Origin: Desulfovibrionaceae bacterium UBA3823
Lineage (GTDB): Bacteria; Desulfobacterota; Desulfovibrionia; Desulfovibrionales; Desulfovibrionaceae
Assembly (NCBI GenBank): GCA_002369295.1
Contig: DFDR01000205.1
Coordinates: 1-25,566, forward strand
Direction: 5' to 3'
Length of the DNA: 25,566 bases
Position numbers and translations under genes: made by a program. The notes below the pieces were generated by a model, which saw nothing but the letters and a program-made list of their open reading frames with translations, searched no databases and was not told where the DNA came from. The stretch's first letter is position 1; each line of letters starts with the position of its first letter. This document shows, piece after piece, positions 1 to 8,161 of the stretch.

Positions 1-2
1 AG

Positions 3-1715
3 TCGGGCGTCGCATTGAAATTCGTTCCTGAAGCGCTACGGACAGCTTCGCTAAGCCAGGAAGCGGTCAAGAGACGGGGGGCCGCCTTGGAGCATGTTCC
101 CAGCAGTCTGCTTTCCGAGGAACTTTGTCTGAGTGCTGTCAGGAACAATGGCTGTTCTTTGAAATATGTTCCTCTTGCATTGCGGACACAAGCTGTTTGC
201 TCAGAGGCAATAAAGAATTGTTTTGAAAGTTTTCTTTGGCATGGAGAGCTACAGGGTGTGCCAAAGAAGTCAATGACTCTGGAAATGTGCATGGAAGCGA
301 TCAAGCGGAATGGCTGCCTTCTGGCATGCATGCCTGAAGCCATGCTGACGCAGGAACTCTGCCTTGAAGCGGTCAAACAGGATGGACGCGCTCTGGAGTA
401 CGTCCCTGAGTGCTTTCGGACAAGGGATCTCTATCTGGAAGCTGTCAGGCAGAACGGCAGTGCCTTGAGGCACGTCCCTGAAGTTTTGAGGTCGTATTTG
501 CTCTGTCAGGAAGCGGTCAAGAGCTCTGGCCTGGCCCTGGAATACGTTCCCTATGACCTGCGTACAGGAGCGCTGTGTCTGACCGCTGTCAGGCGTGCGG
601 GCCTGGCCTTGGCGCATGTACCTGAGAGCATGCGGACAAGGGAGATCTATCTGGAGGCAGTCAGGCAGGATGGCAGAGCCTTGGAGGAGATCCCCGAGGT
701 TCTGCGCACTGCGGAACTGTGCCGGGAAGCCATTACGCACGGCGGCTCTGACGTGCTGAAGCTCATTCCTGCCTCCTCGCTGACAGTGGATGTGTGCCTT
801 GCGGCTGTCCGCTCGTCGAAAGATGCGTTGGCAAGGCTTCCTTTGGCAAAGCGGACGCCCGAAGTCTGCACCGAAGCCCTCCGCAGCTTTGGCATCTCCC
901 TGAAGGCAGTGCCTGCTTCCGTGCAGACAGCCTGTTCCGACGCCGTACTCGATGCGCTGCGCTGCTATGACCTTGTCGCGAAGTACATCGCGGGCTCCCT
1001 GCTGGCGTCGCCCCAGTTCTGCCTGCAGGCCATAGAGGCTGGTGGTCCCGCAGTCTTTAGCCTTGAAGACGTGCCGCTTGCCGCCAGGACGCCTGAGGTC
1101 TGCCTTGCTGCCGTGAGGCGTCGCGGAGAGGCGCTTCGCTGGGTTCCGAAGTCTTTGCTGACTCAGTGCATCTGCAGGGTAGCCGTAGGCGTGGACGGCC
1201 TGGCTCTTGCCTTCGTGCCTGAAGCCTTGAAGAGCCTGTTCCTGTGCTTCGCGGCAGTGACGGAAAACGGCCTTGCCCTCGAGTTTGTGCCCGCGACGTG
1301 CAAGAAACCGGAACTCTGCGAAGCTGCCGTGCAGAGCAGGGGCGAGGCGCTCGAATTCGTGCCGGATGCGCTGAGAACGCAAGAGATTTGTCTGGAGGCT
1401 GTGCGAAGCGACGGCAGGGCGCTCAAGCACGTGCCGGCACCGCTCAAGACGCCGGAACTGTGCGAGGTGGCTGTGCGTTCAAGAGCGGTTGCGCTGGAAT
1501 TTGTGCCCGTGGCATTGATGACGCCAGACTTGTGCCGGGAAGCCGTCTCAAGGGATGGCGAGGCGCTCAGATGCGTGCCGGATTCGTTGAAGTCGGTGGA
1601 AATCTGCTCTCTTGCAGTGCAAAATGACAGTCACGCCATCGAATATGTCCCTGTAGAAAAGAGAACGCTCTATATGGAGATAATGTCCGGCGACTTGAAA
1701 AACAATGCAAACTAA
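3..1715 (+). CDS. DUF4116 repeat protein, 5'-truncated by window edge
   Basis: The frame is open from the first complete codon, and the residues before the first possible start (a TTG at 15) already belong to a repeat unit, so the gene begins outside the window. I count 23 units of about 24 residues with the pattern Leu-Cys-x-Glu-Ala-Val, then a Gly-x-Ala-Leu turn, then a Val-Pro-Glu-x-Leu-(Arg/Lys)-Thr end. This matches the DUF4116 family, whose units are short helical repeats of unknown function. No signal peptide or membrane segment is visible in the part present. The last unit is followed by a short tail and TAA. The 5' half is more AT-rich than the 3' half. A second, complete member of the family lies at 11029-13299. 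Function is unknown; a binding scaffold is possible but not shown. Confidence 0.85.
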   Translation, partial: SGVALKFVPEALRTASLSQEAVKRRGAALEHVPSSLLSEELCLSAVRNNGCSLKYVPLALRTQAVCSEAIKNCFESFLWHGELQGVPKKSMTLEMCMEAIKRNGCLLACMPEAMLTQELCLEAVKQDGRALEYVPECFRTRDLYLEAVRQNGSALRHVPEVLRSYLLCQEAVKSSGLALEYVPYDLRTGALCLTAVRRAGLALAHVPESMRTREIYLEAVRQDGRALEEIPEVLRTAELCREAITHGGSDVLKLIPASSLTVDVCLAAVRSSKDALARLPLAKRTPEVCTEALRSFGISLKAVPASVQTACSDAVLDALRCYDLVAKYIAGSLLASPQFCLQAIEAGGPAVFSLEDVPLAARTPEVCLAAVRRRGEALRWVPKSLLTQCICRVAVGVDGLALAFVPEALKSLFLCFAAVTENGLALEFVPATCKKPELCEAAVQSRGEALEFVPDALRTQEICLEAVRSDGRALKHVPAPLKTPELCEVAVRSRAVALEFVPVALMTPDLCREAVSRDGEALRCVPDSLKSVEICSLAVQNDSHAIEYVPVEKRTLYMEIMSGDLKNNAN

Positions 1716-2174
1716 CGCAGTGAATCAAAGAACAACGCAGCTTGATTGTCACGCTTCCGATTTCAATCAGCGTGCTGGAGCCGGGTGTAAAGCATGCGTT
1801 GCCCGTCGCGGACGCCTCCTTCCGGCGATGGAACGGGACAGGCCGGATCGGACCGGCAGGGGAGACAGGCGGCAGGCTCCCGCCTCCTCGGAGCAGGAGG
1901 GTGCGAGGCCAAAGCGTTGGAACGGCAGGCCCGAGGGAGGAGGCAAGCAGAGGAAGCTGCCCGGACGCGACACCGCGTGCTGGACAAGCGCCGGTCTGGA
2001 AGCGAAACGCGGGCAAGCCCGTGGCAAGCAGGCGGTCGTCAACTGCCCAATCCTCTACACATTCTCCGGCGACAGGCGTCCATTTCTGAAACAAGTGCAG
2101 ATCAGGTCGCCGGTGGCAGGCAACGGCGCAGGACAGGGCTGGCCTGAAAGGAACAGCGGAAGAGCAGGCAGGCC
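1716..2174. other. Gene-free spacer
   Basis: This GC-rich stretch lies between the end of the first DUF4116 gene and the end of the BrnA gene. Several overlapping frames are open on both strands, but they are rich in Arg, Pro and Ser, lack convincing ribosome sites and match no family I recognise. I see no clear terminator or promoter in it. Confidence 0.4.
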
Positions 2175-2435
2175 TCACGCGCCAGTGTGGTCCGCAGTCT
2201 GGTCAGGCTGAGGCTGAACAGGCGCATCCTTCCAGCAGAAATCAGGCGAACGGCGGTTGACTGCGCAGTCGGCAAGATACGAGTTGATGAGCGTCTGGTA
2301 CGGCAGATTAATCTTTGTCGCCAGTTCCTTGAAATATTCCACGACAACCGTATCAAGACGAATGGTGACAACGGTCTTACCCCTCTTGATGTACGGATTT
2401 TTGATTGCGTTTGTAAAATCGTACTCGTCTCTCAT
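2175..2435 (-). CDS. brnA: BrnA-family antitoxin
   Basis: This 86-residue protein has the BrnA layout: an N-terminal MRDEYDF motif, a basic NPYIKRGKTVVTIRLD segment forming the ribbon strand, then the helix pair around VEYFKELATKINLPYQTLIN. BrnA is a ribbon-helix-helix antitoxin that binds BrnT and represses its own operon. The start ATG overlaps the stop of brnT in an ATGA, and a GAGGGA ribosome site lies just upstream, so the two genes are translationally coupled in the usual brnT-brnA order. The last 27 or so residues are rich in Pro, Gln and Asp and look like a variable tail. Family assignment is by sequence pattern and by its partner. Confidence 0.88.
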   Translation of the reverse strand: MRDEYDFTNAIKNPYIKRGKTVVTIRLDTVVVEYFKELATKINLPYQTLINSYLADCAVNRRSPDFCWKDAPVQPQPDQTADHTGA

Positions 2436-2728
2436 CGTACTTCCCTCTCGTAATACATGGAGGCTTCATGTCTTGTTGCTTTTCTTGCAGAAATTATTCT
2501 AATGACAGTGTCGCTACATCTATAGCAATGACAGACTATCAACAGTTTGTACGAAGTAGTTTTGCCAAGAAGCAGGAATCTGTCTTCATAAAGTGAATGA
2601 TCTGGGTCGTTGATGAGCAAGGATTCAGTATCCATGAAAACCGTCTTTGCTTCGTCGAACGAAACACCATGCTTGCGCAAATTAATCTCTGCCTTGTCTT
2701 CATCCCATTCAAATATTGGAAAATACAT
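2432..2728 (-). CDS. brnT: BrnT-family ribonuclease toxin
   Basis: The 98-residue protein begins MYFPIFEWDEDKAEINLRKH and continues with a GVSFDEA segment, and it ends with RIISARKATRHEASMYYERE; both are hallmarks of BrnT (DUF497), a RelE-fold ribonuclease that stops translation until bound by BrnA. The frame extends upstream to 2821, but I chose the ATG at 2728 because an AAGGACGG ribosome site lies six bases before it, because BrnT proteins start just before the Phe-Glu-Trp-Asp motif, and because the promoter I see (2753-2781) lies between the two starts. The gene overlaps brnA by four bases. Nothing is missing from the usual family length, so the pair may be active. Confidence 0.9.
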   Translation of the reverse strand: MYFPIFEWDEDKAEINLRKHGVSFDEAKTVFMDTESLLINDPDHSLYEDRFLLLGKTTSYKLLIVCHCYRCSDTVIRIISARKATRHEASMYYEREVR

Positions 2729-2752
2729 GAAAACCGTCCTTGCTGTAAATAC

Positions 2753-2781
2753 ATCATATTTTCGCGAGCAAAGACTGTCAA
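2753..2781 (-). promoter_or_regulatory. Promoter of the brnTA operon
   Basis: Reading the minus strand, TTGACA (2781-2776) is followed after exactly 17 bases by TATGAT (2758-2753), close to the sigma70 consensus. The start of transcription would fall near 2746, leaving a short leader that contains the brnT ribosome site. BrnA family members bind their own promoters, so the repressor site should overlap this region, but I do not see an obvious long palindrome. Confidence 0.75.
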
Positions 2782-3028
2782 CGTAGCTGGCAACGGCAGG
2801 ATGGCGCCACCACTTTTGCACGGGACGGCGGTCCGCGTCCGCCGGTTCTAGGCAGGCGTTTCGGGCTCCTGGCTATTTTCTGTGGAACTCGCGCTAACCT
2901 ATTGAAATTATACAACTGTGTAGAGGCGCTGTCCCTTCCTTCGAGCCGAAATCCAGCTATTTCTGGTTTCATGGCCGGGGGTGAAAGTCGATACTTCCAT
3001 GGTCAGTTACTGGGAACAAAGGCTGAGC

Positions 3029-3078
3029 TCCTGACATGGCAGGCCACAACATTTCGGCATCGGTCCTGACATGGCAGG
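3029..3078 (+). repeat. 15-base direct repeat, two copies
   Basis: TCCTGACATGGCAGG occurs at 3029-3043 and again at 3064-3078. The rest of 2782-3160 holds no gene that I can support: the open frames lack ribosome sites and are shadows. The stretch lies between the brnTA promoter and the relic of the LPD1-WYL module. Confidence 0.5.
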
Positions 3079-3160
3079 ACTGCCTGCGCCTTGACCGCCA
3101 GGTGCAGGCTGGAGGATCCTGCTGGAACGGCGTCAGCGCAAACGGCAAAAGGGAGAGTGT

Positions 3161-3330
3161 AAGAAATGTTACTCGGCCGCCATGCGACACGACGCGACAA
3201 GCAGGGTGCCTGACGTCTTCGTCGCTTAACATTGCCTCGGGCGTCGGGGAGAATGGACATAGCCATCAAGTGGGACCACGACACTACGCCCGCCGGCAAC
3301 GCCTTGAAGACAATCATAAGTGTTGGATAA
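3161..3330 (+). pseudogene. Relic of an LPD1 gene followed by a WYL-gene start
   Basis: Two fragments are recognisable by comparison with the intact genes downstream. The first (3161-3229) reads YSAAMRHDATSRVPDVFVA then TAA, matching YSAAMRHSATGRVSAVFVAS of the LPD1 protein at 6218-7933; the DNA is also alike at about four positions in five. The second (3253-3330) starts ATG after a GGGGAG site and reads MDIAIKWDHDTTPAGNAL, matching MPSKWDRDATPAGKAV at the start of the WYL protein at 8162; it ends in TAA after 25 codons, one base before the AT-rich gene region. In the intact locus these two segments are about 570 bases apart, so a deletion joined them here. Confidence 0.7.
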
Positions 3331-3342
3331 ATGGAGAATGAC

Positions 3343-4257
3343 ATGGATAAATTTGAAGAAATAAAAAAAGTTTGTGATGAAATTTACAATTGTAGTAGAT
3401 GCGCTCATATGAAAAGCGCTGGATATACATATGTTACAGATAAATTCGGTAATTCAGAGTGTTTGCCATTCAGGCCATTTGTGCCAGATTATAAAAATGA
3501 AAATACGGATTGTAACTATGAATTAATGTCTATTGGCATTAATCCAGGTTATGACCCGTCTCAATACAAACAGTCTGACTATAATTTTTCTGATATCAAC
3601 AGATTTAAAGAAATTTGTAACAAGGAATACAAACCAAGTAGGTATGATATTCAGTCAATGCGTGATTTTTATCATATAACTAATGTATTTAGTGGTGATA
3701 AATATCATTATATAAACAATAGAACACGAAATATTTTAATAGAATCATATAACAATCCAAAGAATAAGGATAACAAATTTTACGATGCAGTTTATTGGGG
3801 AAATGTTGTTTTTTGCCCGTCAAATAGTATTCATGATGGAACTGTTAATTCAAACAACTATATTAGAACTATAGATATAAAATATAATTATTATATGTGT
3901 AAACAGTATATTTTACGTATTGCAAATATAATACATCCAAAAGCCATATGTGTATATTGTGCTTCTATTATTGACGCTTTAAATAGATACGAAGATATAG
4001 TAGATTTTTTTTCATATCAAGAAAATAACGAAATAAAGTATTTATTTAAAAACGCGAATAATGAATTTAAGTTACATAATATTCAATATGGTAGTAATAA
4101 ACGAAGAAAAAAGATAGATTATTGTTTGGCTAAATATTGCAATAATGATATATGTGCTATTTTTTTCTTAAAACATCCAATTAGAGATGGTGGTGATAGG
4201 TGGGATAGATTAGAAGATGCATGTAAAAAACTTATGAATGAATTATATAATTATTGA
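3343..4257 (+). CDS. Uracil-DNA glycosylase superfamily-like protein
   Basis: I chose the ATG at 3343 because GGAG lies six bases before it; an in-frame ATG at 3331 has no such site. The 304-residue product has features of the family-4/5 uracil-DNA glycosylases: Cys17-x2-Cys20 near the start, a GINPG loop (65-69) in place of the water-activating motif, NVVFC (154-158), a second Cys186 before a helix leading to HPKAIC, and a late KHPI (277-280) where the His-containing leucine-loop motif sits. The four cysteines are spaced as for a 4Fe-4S cluster. These enzymes cut uracil or other damaged bases from DNA. Similarity is clear only at motifs, so substrate is open. Base composition is very AT-rich against GC-rich flanks, a sign of recent transfer. 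It stands alone. Confidence 0.55.
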   Translation: MDKFEEIKKVCDEIYNCSRCAHMKSAGYTYVTDKFGNSECLPFRPFVPDYKNENTDCNYELMSIGINPGYDPSQYKQSDYNFSDINRFKEICNKEYKPSRYDIQSMRDFYHITNVFSGDKYHYINNRTRNILIESYNNPKNKDNKFYDAVYWGNVVFCPSNSIHDGTVNSNNYIRTIDIKYNYYMCKQYILRIANIIHPKAICVYCASIIDALNRYEDIVDFFSYQENNEIKYLFKNANNEFKLHNIQYGSNKRRKKIDYCLAKYCNNDICAIFFLKHPIRDGGDRWDRLEDACKKLMNELYNY

Positions 4258-4297
4258 TCAAATATAATTTTGACTGAATCATTTTGTTGTAGAAATG

Positions 4298-4334
4298 GGA
4301 AACCTCCGTCGGCGGATACCGGAGGAGGTTTTCC
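4298..4334 (+). promoter_or_regulatory. Hairpin that covers a strong ribosome site
   Basis: GGAAACCTCC (4298-4307) pairs with GGAGGTTTTCC (4324-4334), with one bulged base and a 16-base loop. The right arm contains most of the GGAGGAGG ribosome site of an ATG at 4335. If transcribed, folding would hide that site. There is no T-run after it, so it is not a typical terminator of the glycosylase gene. Confidence 0.45.
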
Positions 4335-4391
4335 ATGGACAGTTCCAAGGAGGCATCCCTGCCCACGAAGATCGGATAGCCCTGATGTGGC

Positions 4392-4688
4392 ATGACCGAG
4401 GATGAGGTGGTCGAAGCGCTCCAAAAGAATCCGAAGACGGTGCAGGAGGCGATTAGGCGCTGGGAACTTCCAGCCAGGAATTTCGTCCGGAGCTGGCGCA
4501 TCAGTCCGAAAGCCCTCGAGGACTGGCTGTGCGGGCCCGAGCCACTGTCTCCCGAGGAGGAAAGCCTGCGGAGGGTTCTCGACGAGTTCTGCATGGCCTG
4601 GCAGAACCTGGATGCCTTCCTCGGACGCGGAAAGATGTCTGCCGGCATCTTCTTCGTCATGGTGGAGATCAGGGTGAACGCATCCTAG
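4392..4688 (+). CDS. Excisionase-like helix-turn-helix protein, 5' end interrupted
   Basis: The 98-residue frame starts with an excisionase/MerR-like DNA-binding motif: a helix MTEDEVVEALQKNP, KTVQEAIRR as recognition helix, then LPARN and SWRISPKALEDWL as the wing and third helix. The rest (about 50 residues) is a helical tail with no motif I know. The ATG at 4392 has no ribosome site. The same frame upstream starts at ATG 4335 with a perfect GGAGGAGG site, but is cut by TAG at 4377 and TGA at 4383. So this is either a gene broken by two point changes, or a 14-codon leader peptide followed by reinitiation. Such proteins guide excision or repress mobile elements; the role here is not known. 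Confidence 0.5.
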   Translation: MTEDEVVEALQKNPKTVQEAIRRWELPARNFVRSWRISPKALEDWLCGPEPLSPEEESLRRVLDEFCMAWQNLDAFLGRGKMSAGIFFVMVEIRVNAS

Positions 4689-4733
4689 ACTTCCCCGTCG
4701 GTAAAAAACTGAGGTCATTTTCAGGATCAAGCA

Positions 4734-4916
4734 TGGCCATTCGGGTGACCTGACGGTCTTGACACGTGGATCGCCGGCCTTGCTCATGCTGTTCTTGATG
4801 CTGGCCATGGCTATGCGTCGCAGGATGGCTAAGTTGTGGGGCCCGTTGTCCTTGCGGATGCGACAGTCATCCTCACTAAGGCTGACGTCACGTTGCCCTT
4901 TGCGGAGCATTGTCAC
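4734..4916 (-). pseudogene. C-terminal relic of an ISAs1-type transposase
   Basis: The minus-strand reading contains SLSEDDCRIRKDNGPHNLAI then LRRIAMASIKNSM, which matches the C-terminal motif of ISAs1/H-repeat transposases (a conserved Glu-Asp, Arg-x-Arg, Asn-Ala-Pro-x-Asn and Leu-Arg series that holds the last acidic catalytic residue). Only about 60 residues remain; upstream the frame meets a stop at 4935-4937 and downstream it drifts into non-matching residues. No matching start, ends or catalytic core are present, so the element is dead. Confidence 0.6.
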
Positions 4917-4927
4917 CTCCTGACGCT

Positions 4928-4962
4928 GGTACTTTTAACCCGTTGCCAGTGGTACTTTTAAC
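4928..4962. repeat. Two copies of GGTACTTTTAAC, IS21-like element end
   Basis: GGTACTTTTAAC lies at 4928-4939 and 4951-4962, 23 bases apart start to start, with CCGTTGCCAGT between. Multiple short repeats of this kind, with TGGTAC and a T-run, are typical of the ends of IS21-family elements. No IS21 transposase or helper gene is present in the window, so this would be a left-over end. The assignment is by pattern only. Confidence 0.4.
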
Positions 4963-5225
4963 AAGTCGGCTAACAGCTCTGGACAAGGCCATCATGGTTG
5001 TCTTCGACAACAGTCTTGGATACGCACTCAGCGTGACCGTGATCGCCTGTGGCGCTGGACAGCAAGAGCCGGCTTCCTGAACTGCGTCTCAGTTCGGCGT
5101 TGCCCTCGGCCTGGAGATTCAGTCGCGACGTGCGTCTGATTCTGAAACGCTCCCGCTTCATCCTGTCTGCACAGACGGTGCCCTGCGGAGCCGGTTCCGA
5201 CCAGCTTCAAGCAAGGAGAGCGAGC

Positions 5226-5848
5226 GTGATCGACATGGCCCTGGTCTGTGCAGGCGAAAGCCGCCCCCGCAACTGCCATATCATGTTTGCACGGGCAGAG
5301 AGTCTTCCCGAGGGCGAGGGTCCTGAGGGTGGTGGGACGATTCCTGTCGGGCTCGCCATCCCTTTCATCTCGGAGATGCTCGTCGACGGCATGTTCGTCG
5401 CCCGGGAGCAGCGCAATGCTCTGTGCGAGCAGGGAGCTCTCGGCGTTCGACGTGTCCTTGACGGCGACTGGTGCCACATGGGCGGTCTGACCGGCATGTG
5501 GAGGAGAGCGCTGCCGGCAACGCCCCCGAGTCCCTCGAGCTTGCAGCCGGCAATGCCGGCCAACAGCATTCGGCAGTCGGGGATGGACGCCTGGGCGCTG
5601 AGGCCAGGGATGCGCTCCTTGGGCATCTGCATGCCCCTCCAGATTCCCCCGTGCGCCCTGGGCTGGCAGGATGCGGAAGAATCCCAGCCTGCTTTCAGCC
5701 ATCCTTTCGCGAAAGCCCCAGGAACGGCTTTGTCAGCCGGGCTATGGGGCGCATGGCGCGGGAAGCCCTGTTCCTGCTTGAGGTGGCGCCACCCAGCCCC
5801 CCTGCGGACATGGCGGAGCGCATTGAATCGGTCGAGAACCCGGCGTAG
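5226..5848 (+). pseudogene. Possible decayed coding region of unknown family
   Basis: GTG at 5226 is preceded by AAGGAGAG with five bases between, and the following 160 or so codons show purine-first, C/G-last codon use and a hydrophobic stretch (TIPVGLAIPFISEMLVDGMF). After about 5700 the frame becomes Arg- and Ser-rich, as if read out of frame, while the +2 frame looks better and ends at 5848. This would fit one frameshift. The complementary frame is also open, so an antisense artefact cannot be excluded. I recognise no family. The rest of 4963-6217 holds no supported gene; a 70-codon frame at 5863-6075 has only a weak ribosome site. Confidence 0.2.
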
Positions 5849-6217
5849 CGGGAAGAGGCGGCATGGCGCTCGCCAGGCATCCCGATCCCGCCGTATGGCT
5901 GGCGCCTGCAGGCGGCTGCGAGGCTCCGGCCGGAGCGCTTCGCCTGCTGCTCGGCGATGTGGAGTCCGGCGCGGCGGGAACGGCCAGGCAGCCGCCTGCC
6001 TGCAGAACCAGGGGCCTCCACCGTCCCTGCCGCAGGCGAAGCCTCAGGGCGGCAAATATCCTCATTGTCGCCTGAGCGAGCTGGCAAGCTCGGGTGGCAA
6101 ACTTTCAAGCTGTCACGCGCCCAACTTGCTGGCTGTCGTTAACAGAGGCCCCGGCTCCCATCGTCATGGAGTAGGACAGCCGAACGAAGGAGGCGGACGT
6201 CAGGGAGGGACGCGCGG

Positions 6218-7933
6218 ATGAGCACGGAGAAGCCGGATGCACAGCATCCGCCCATTGAGACCAAGCTTGGCGAGCACATCGGAAGCTCTCGGGCTGACCT
6301 CGCCCGAATGCACAGCGAAAGGTGCGCCCAGTGGCAGGGGGCTGGCGGCGCGCCGGAGCCGAGGGAAGTTTGTGGCAAGCGCTGGATGCGCTCCTGGAGG
6401 ATAGTGTCCATGAACGGGGGAGCCTACGGCATCGAATCTCCAGAGAAAGCCATCCTTGGACGCTACCGCACCTTCGCAGAGGCGGAGGACGCCCTCGCCG
6501 TCCGTGTCGCTCGCGATGTCATCGTTCCCGTCAGGGACATGGAGGATGGCTACTACTACCCCTGTCTCACGAGGAAGGACGGTCGGCGCATCAGCGACGA
6601 GCCATGGCACGGCATCGCCGCCATCGGGAAGGCATTCGCCGATCCGCGGACCTGCAAGGAGCTGCTCATGCGTGCACTTGAGCTCTCCGATGAAGCCTTC
6701 ATGGACGCAGAGGCAAGGTCCAGCAGCAAGGTCCCGAACTTCCCCGAAGGCTGGAGCGCCGAGGAGCGGGAGGGAGGATGGATCCTTCTCAGACATGGCA
6801 AGCCTTGCCGGCAGGAGCTGTTTGCCAGCCGCAGGCAGGCGCTGGACAGGGCTCAGAGAGCATTCGTGCGCGAGCACTTGCGCATCGACACCCTTGACGG
6901 GGGGCAGTCGGTCGCCATTCTCTGGAAGACGGCTGATCCGCTTGGCGCAAAGGTCGTCTGGGAAGGCTTCGCCGACGGACTTGCAGCCGAAGCCTGCCTC
7001 CACCGTCGCGTGAAGGGCTTTCTTTGGCTCATTGCCCACGGCTTCTGGCCCGACAGAGACGTAGAACGCATTGCTCTGCAGGATGCCAGACGCTCGGGAC
7101 CTCCGCGCCGCGAAGGTTCCGCCGAGCCGGAGGCCTTTCTCAAGACGTTTGGCTTCCATGGGGTTGAGTTCGGCCTCTGGAACAACCAGGCAGAGCGCCA
7201 GCGCCTGCTGGACATGGCCTGGGACGGACTCATGGATTTGGCAGATGTCCTCGGCGTTCCTCCGTGCGCCCTTTCCCTGGGCGGACAGCTCTCGCTTGCC
7301 TTCGGCACCAGAGGCAACGGCGGTCCCTGGGCCGGCCACTACGAGTATGAGCGCGCGGTGATCAACTTGACCAAGACCAAGGGCGCAGGCTGTCTGGCTC
7401 ACGAGTGGTTCCACGCCTTCGATCACTATCTCGCCCGCGTGTCGGGTCTCGCCGGCAGCGTGCGGCGTCCCCTTGGGGACGGCGGTACGGGCTATGCCGT
7501 TCCCTCTGCCGGGGGGAAATTCTACTCGGCCGCCATGCGGCACAGCGCGACAGGCAGGGTCTCTGCCGTCTTCGTCGCTTCCTGGGAACGCCTGGAAACG
7601 AGCGTCTACCAAAGCGGAATGACGACCTCGCCCTTCACCTCCGCCGCCTGGAGGCTGGACGGCATGCGGGTCGTGAACGAAGCCTACTACTGGAGCGACC
7701 CTGCGGAACTCATGGCGCGCGCCTTCGAAGCCTTCGTTGAAGACGAAATCGCAGGCCGCGGACAGGTCTCCGAGTTCCTCGTCAACGGCACCCGCCAGAC
7801 TGTCTGTGGCGTCTCCCCCTATCCTCAAGGGGCTCAGCGTAGCGACATCGGCAAGGCGATGCGCTCGCTCATGCCGTGCGCGGCAGAAATGCTGCGCCAG
7901 GACGCCCCCAGGCAGACCGCAAGACAGGGATGA
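6218..7933 (+). CDS. LPD1-domain protein with zinc metallopeptidase motif
   Basis: The 571-residue protein starts after a GGGAGGG ribosome site. Its C-terminal half is a polyvalent-protein LPD1-type domain: FGFHGVEFGLWNNQAERQ near residue 310, ALSLGGQLSLAFGTRG, an INLTKTKGAGCLAHEW run and HEWFHAFDHY with His395, Glu396 and His399 forming an HExxH zinc site, then the late DPAELMARAFEAFVED helix. The N-terminal 300 residues carry no domain I can name. LPD domains occur in large proteins injected or carried by phages, plasmids and integrative elements, where the peptidase part may process or protect against host factors; this one is a free-standing, shorter version. No signal peptide is seen, so it should act in the cytoplasm. 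A WYL gene follows after 228 bases; a broken copy of both lies at 3161-3330. Confidence 0.75.
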   Translation: MSTEKPDAQHPPIETKLGEHIGSSRADLARMHSERCAQWQGAGGAPEPREVCGKRWMRSWRIVSMNGGAYGIESPEKAILGRYRTFAEAEDALAVRVARDVIVPVRDMEDGYYYPCLTRKDGRRISDEPWHGIAAIGKAFADPRTCKELLMRALELSDEAFMDAEARSSSKVPNFPEGWSAEEREGGWILLRHGKPCRQELFASRRQALDRAQRAFVREHLRIDTLDGGQSVAILWKTADPLGAKVVWEGFADGLAAEACLHRRVKGFLWLIAHGFWPDRDVERIALQDARRSGPPRREGSAEPEAFLKTFGFHGVEFGLWNNQAERQRLLDMAWDGLMDLADVLGVPPCALSLGGQLSLAFGTRGNGGPWAGHYEYERAVINLTKTKGAGCLAHEWFHAFDHYLARVSGLAGSVRRPLGDGGTGYAVPSAGGKFYSAAMRHSATGRVSAVFVASWERLETSVYQSGMTTSPFTSAAWRLDGMRVVNEAYYWSDPAELMARAFEAFVEDEIAGRGQVSEFLVNGTRQTVCGVSPYPQGAQRSDIGKAMRSLMPCAAEMLRQDAPRQTARQG

Positions 7934-8161
7934 AGGCATGCCCGAGGACGTGCCGGAACAACGGGCGTGCAGACGCCGTAGCCCGTGATTTGCTGAGACC
8001 TGCCAAACGGCGAGGGAGAGGCTCCTTGCGACGCCGGGCGCTGCTTGACGGCATGCGGGGTGGCATCGTTAGATGGTGATCGCCGGCGGGGCCGGCAGAG
8101 CTTTACGGCAGGCTCCGCACAAGGCGGAGAAGAGGCGCCAAGCGCGCCGGGGAGGAAGGAC

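Noticed and set aside
270..1430. Long minus-strand open frame opposite the first DUF4116 gene
   Set aside because: It mirrors the repeat gene, has no ribosome site and its product is a repetitive antisense reading.
6200..7939. Minus-strand frame of 579 codons opposite the LPD1 gene
   Set aside because: It is the antisense of a clearly recognised protein; high GC keeps it open.
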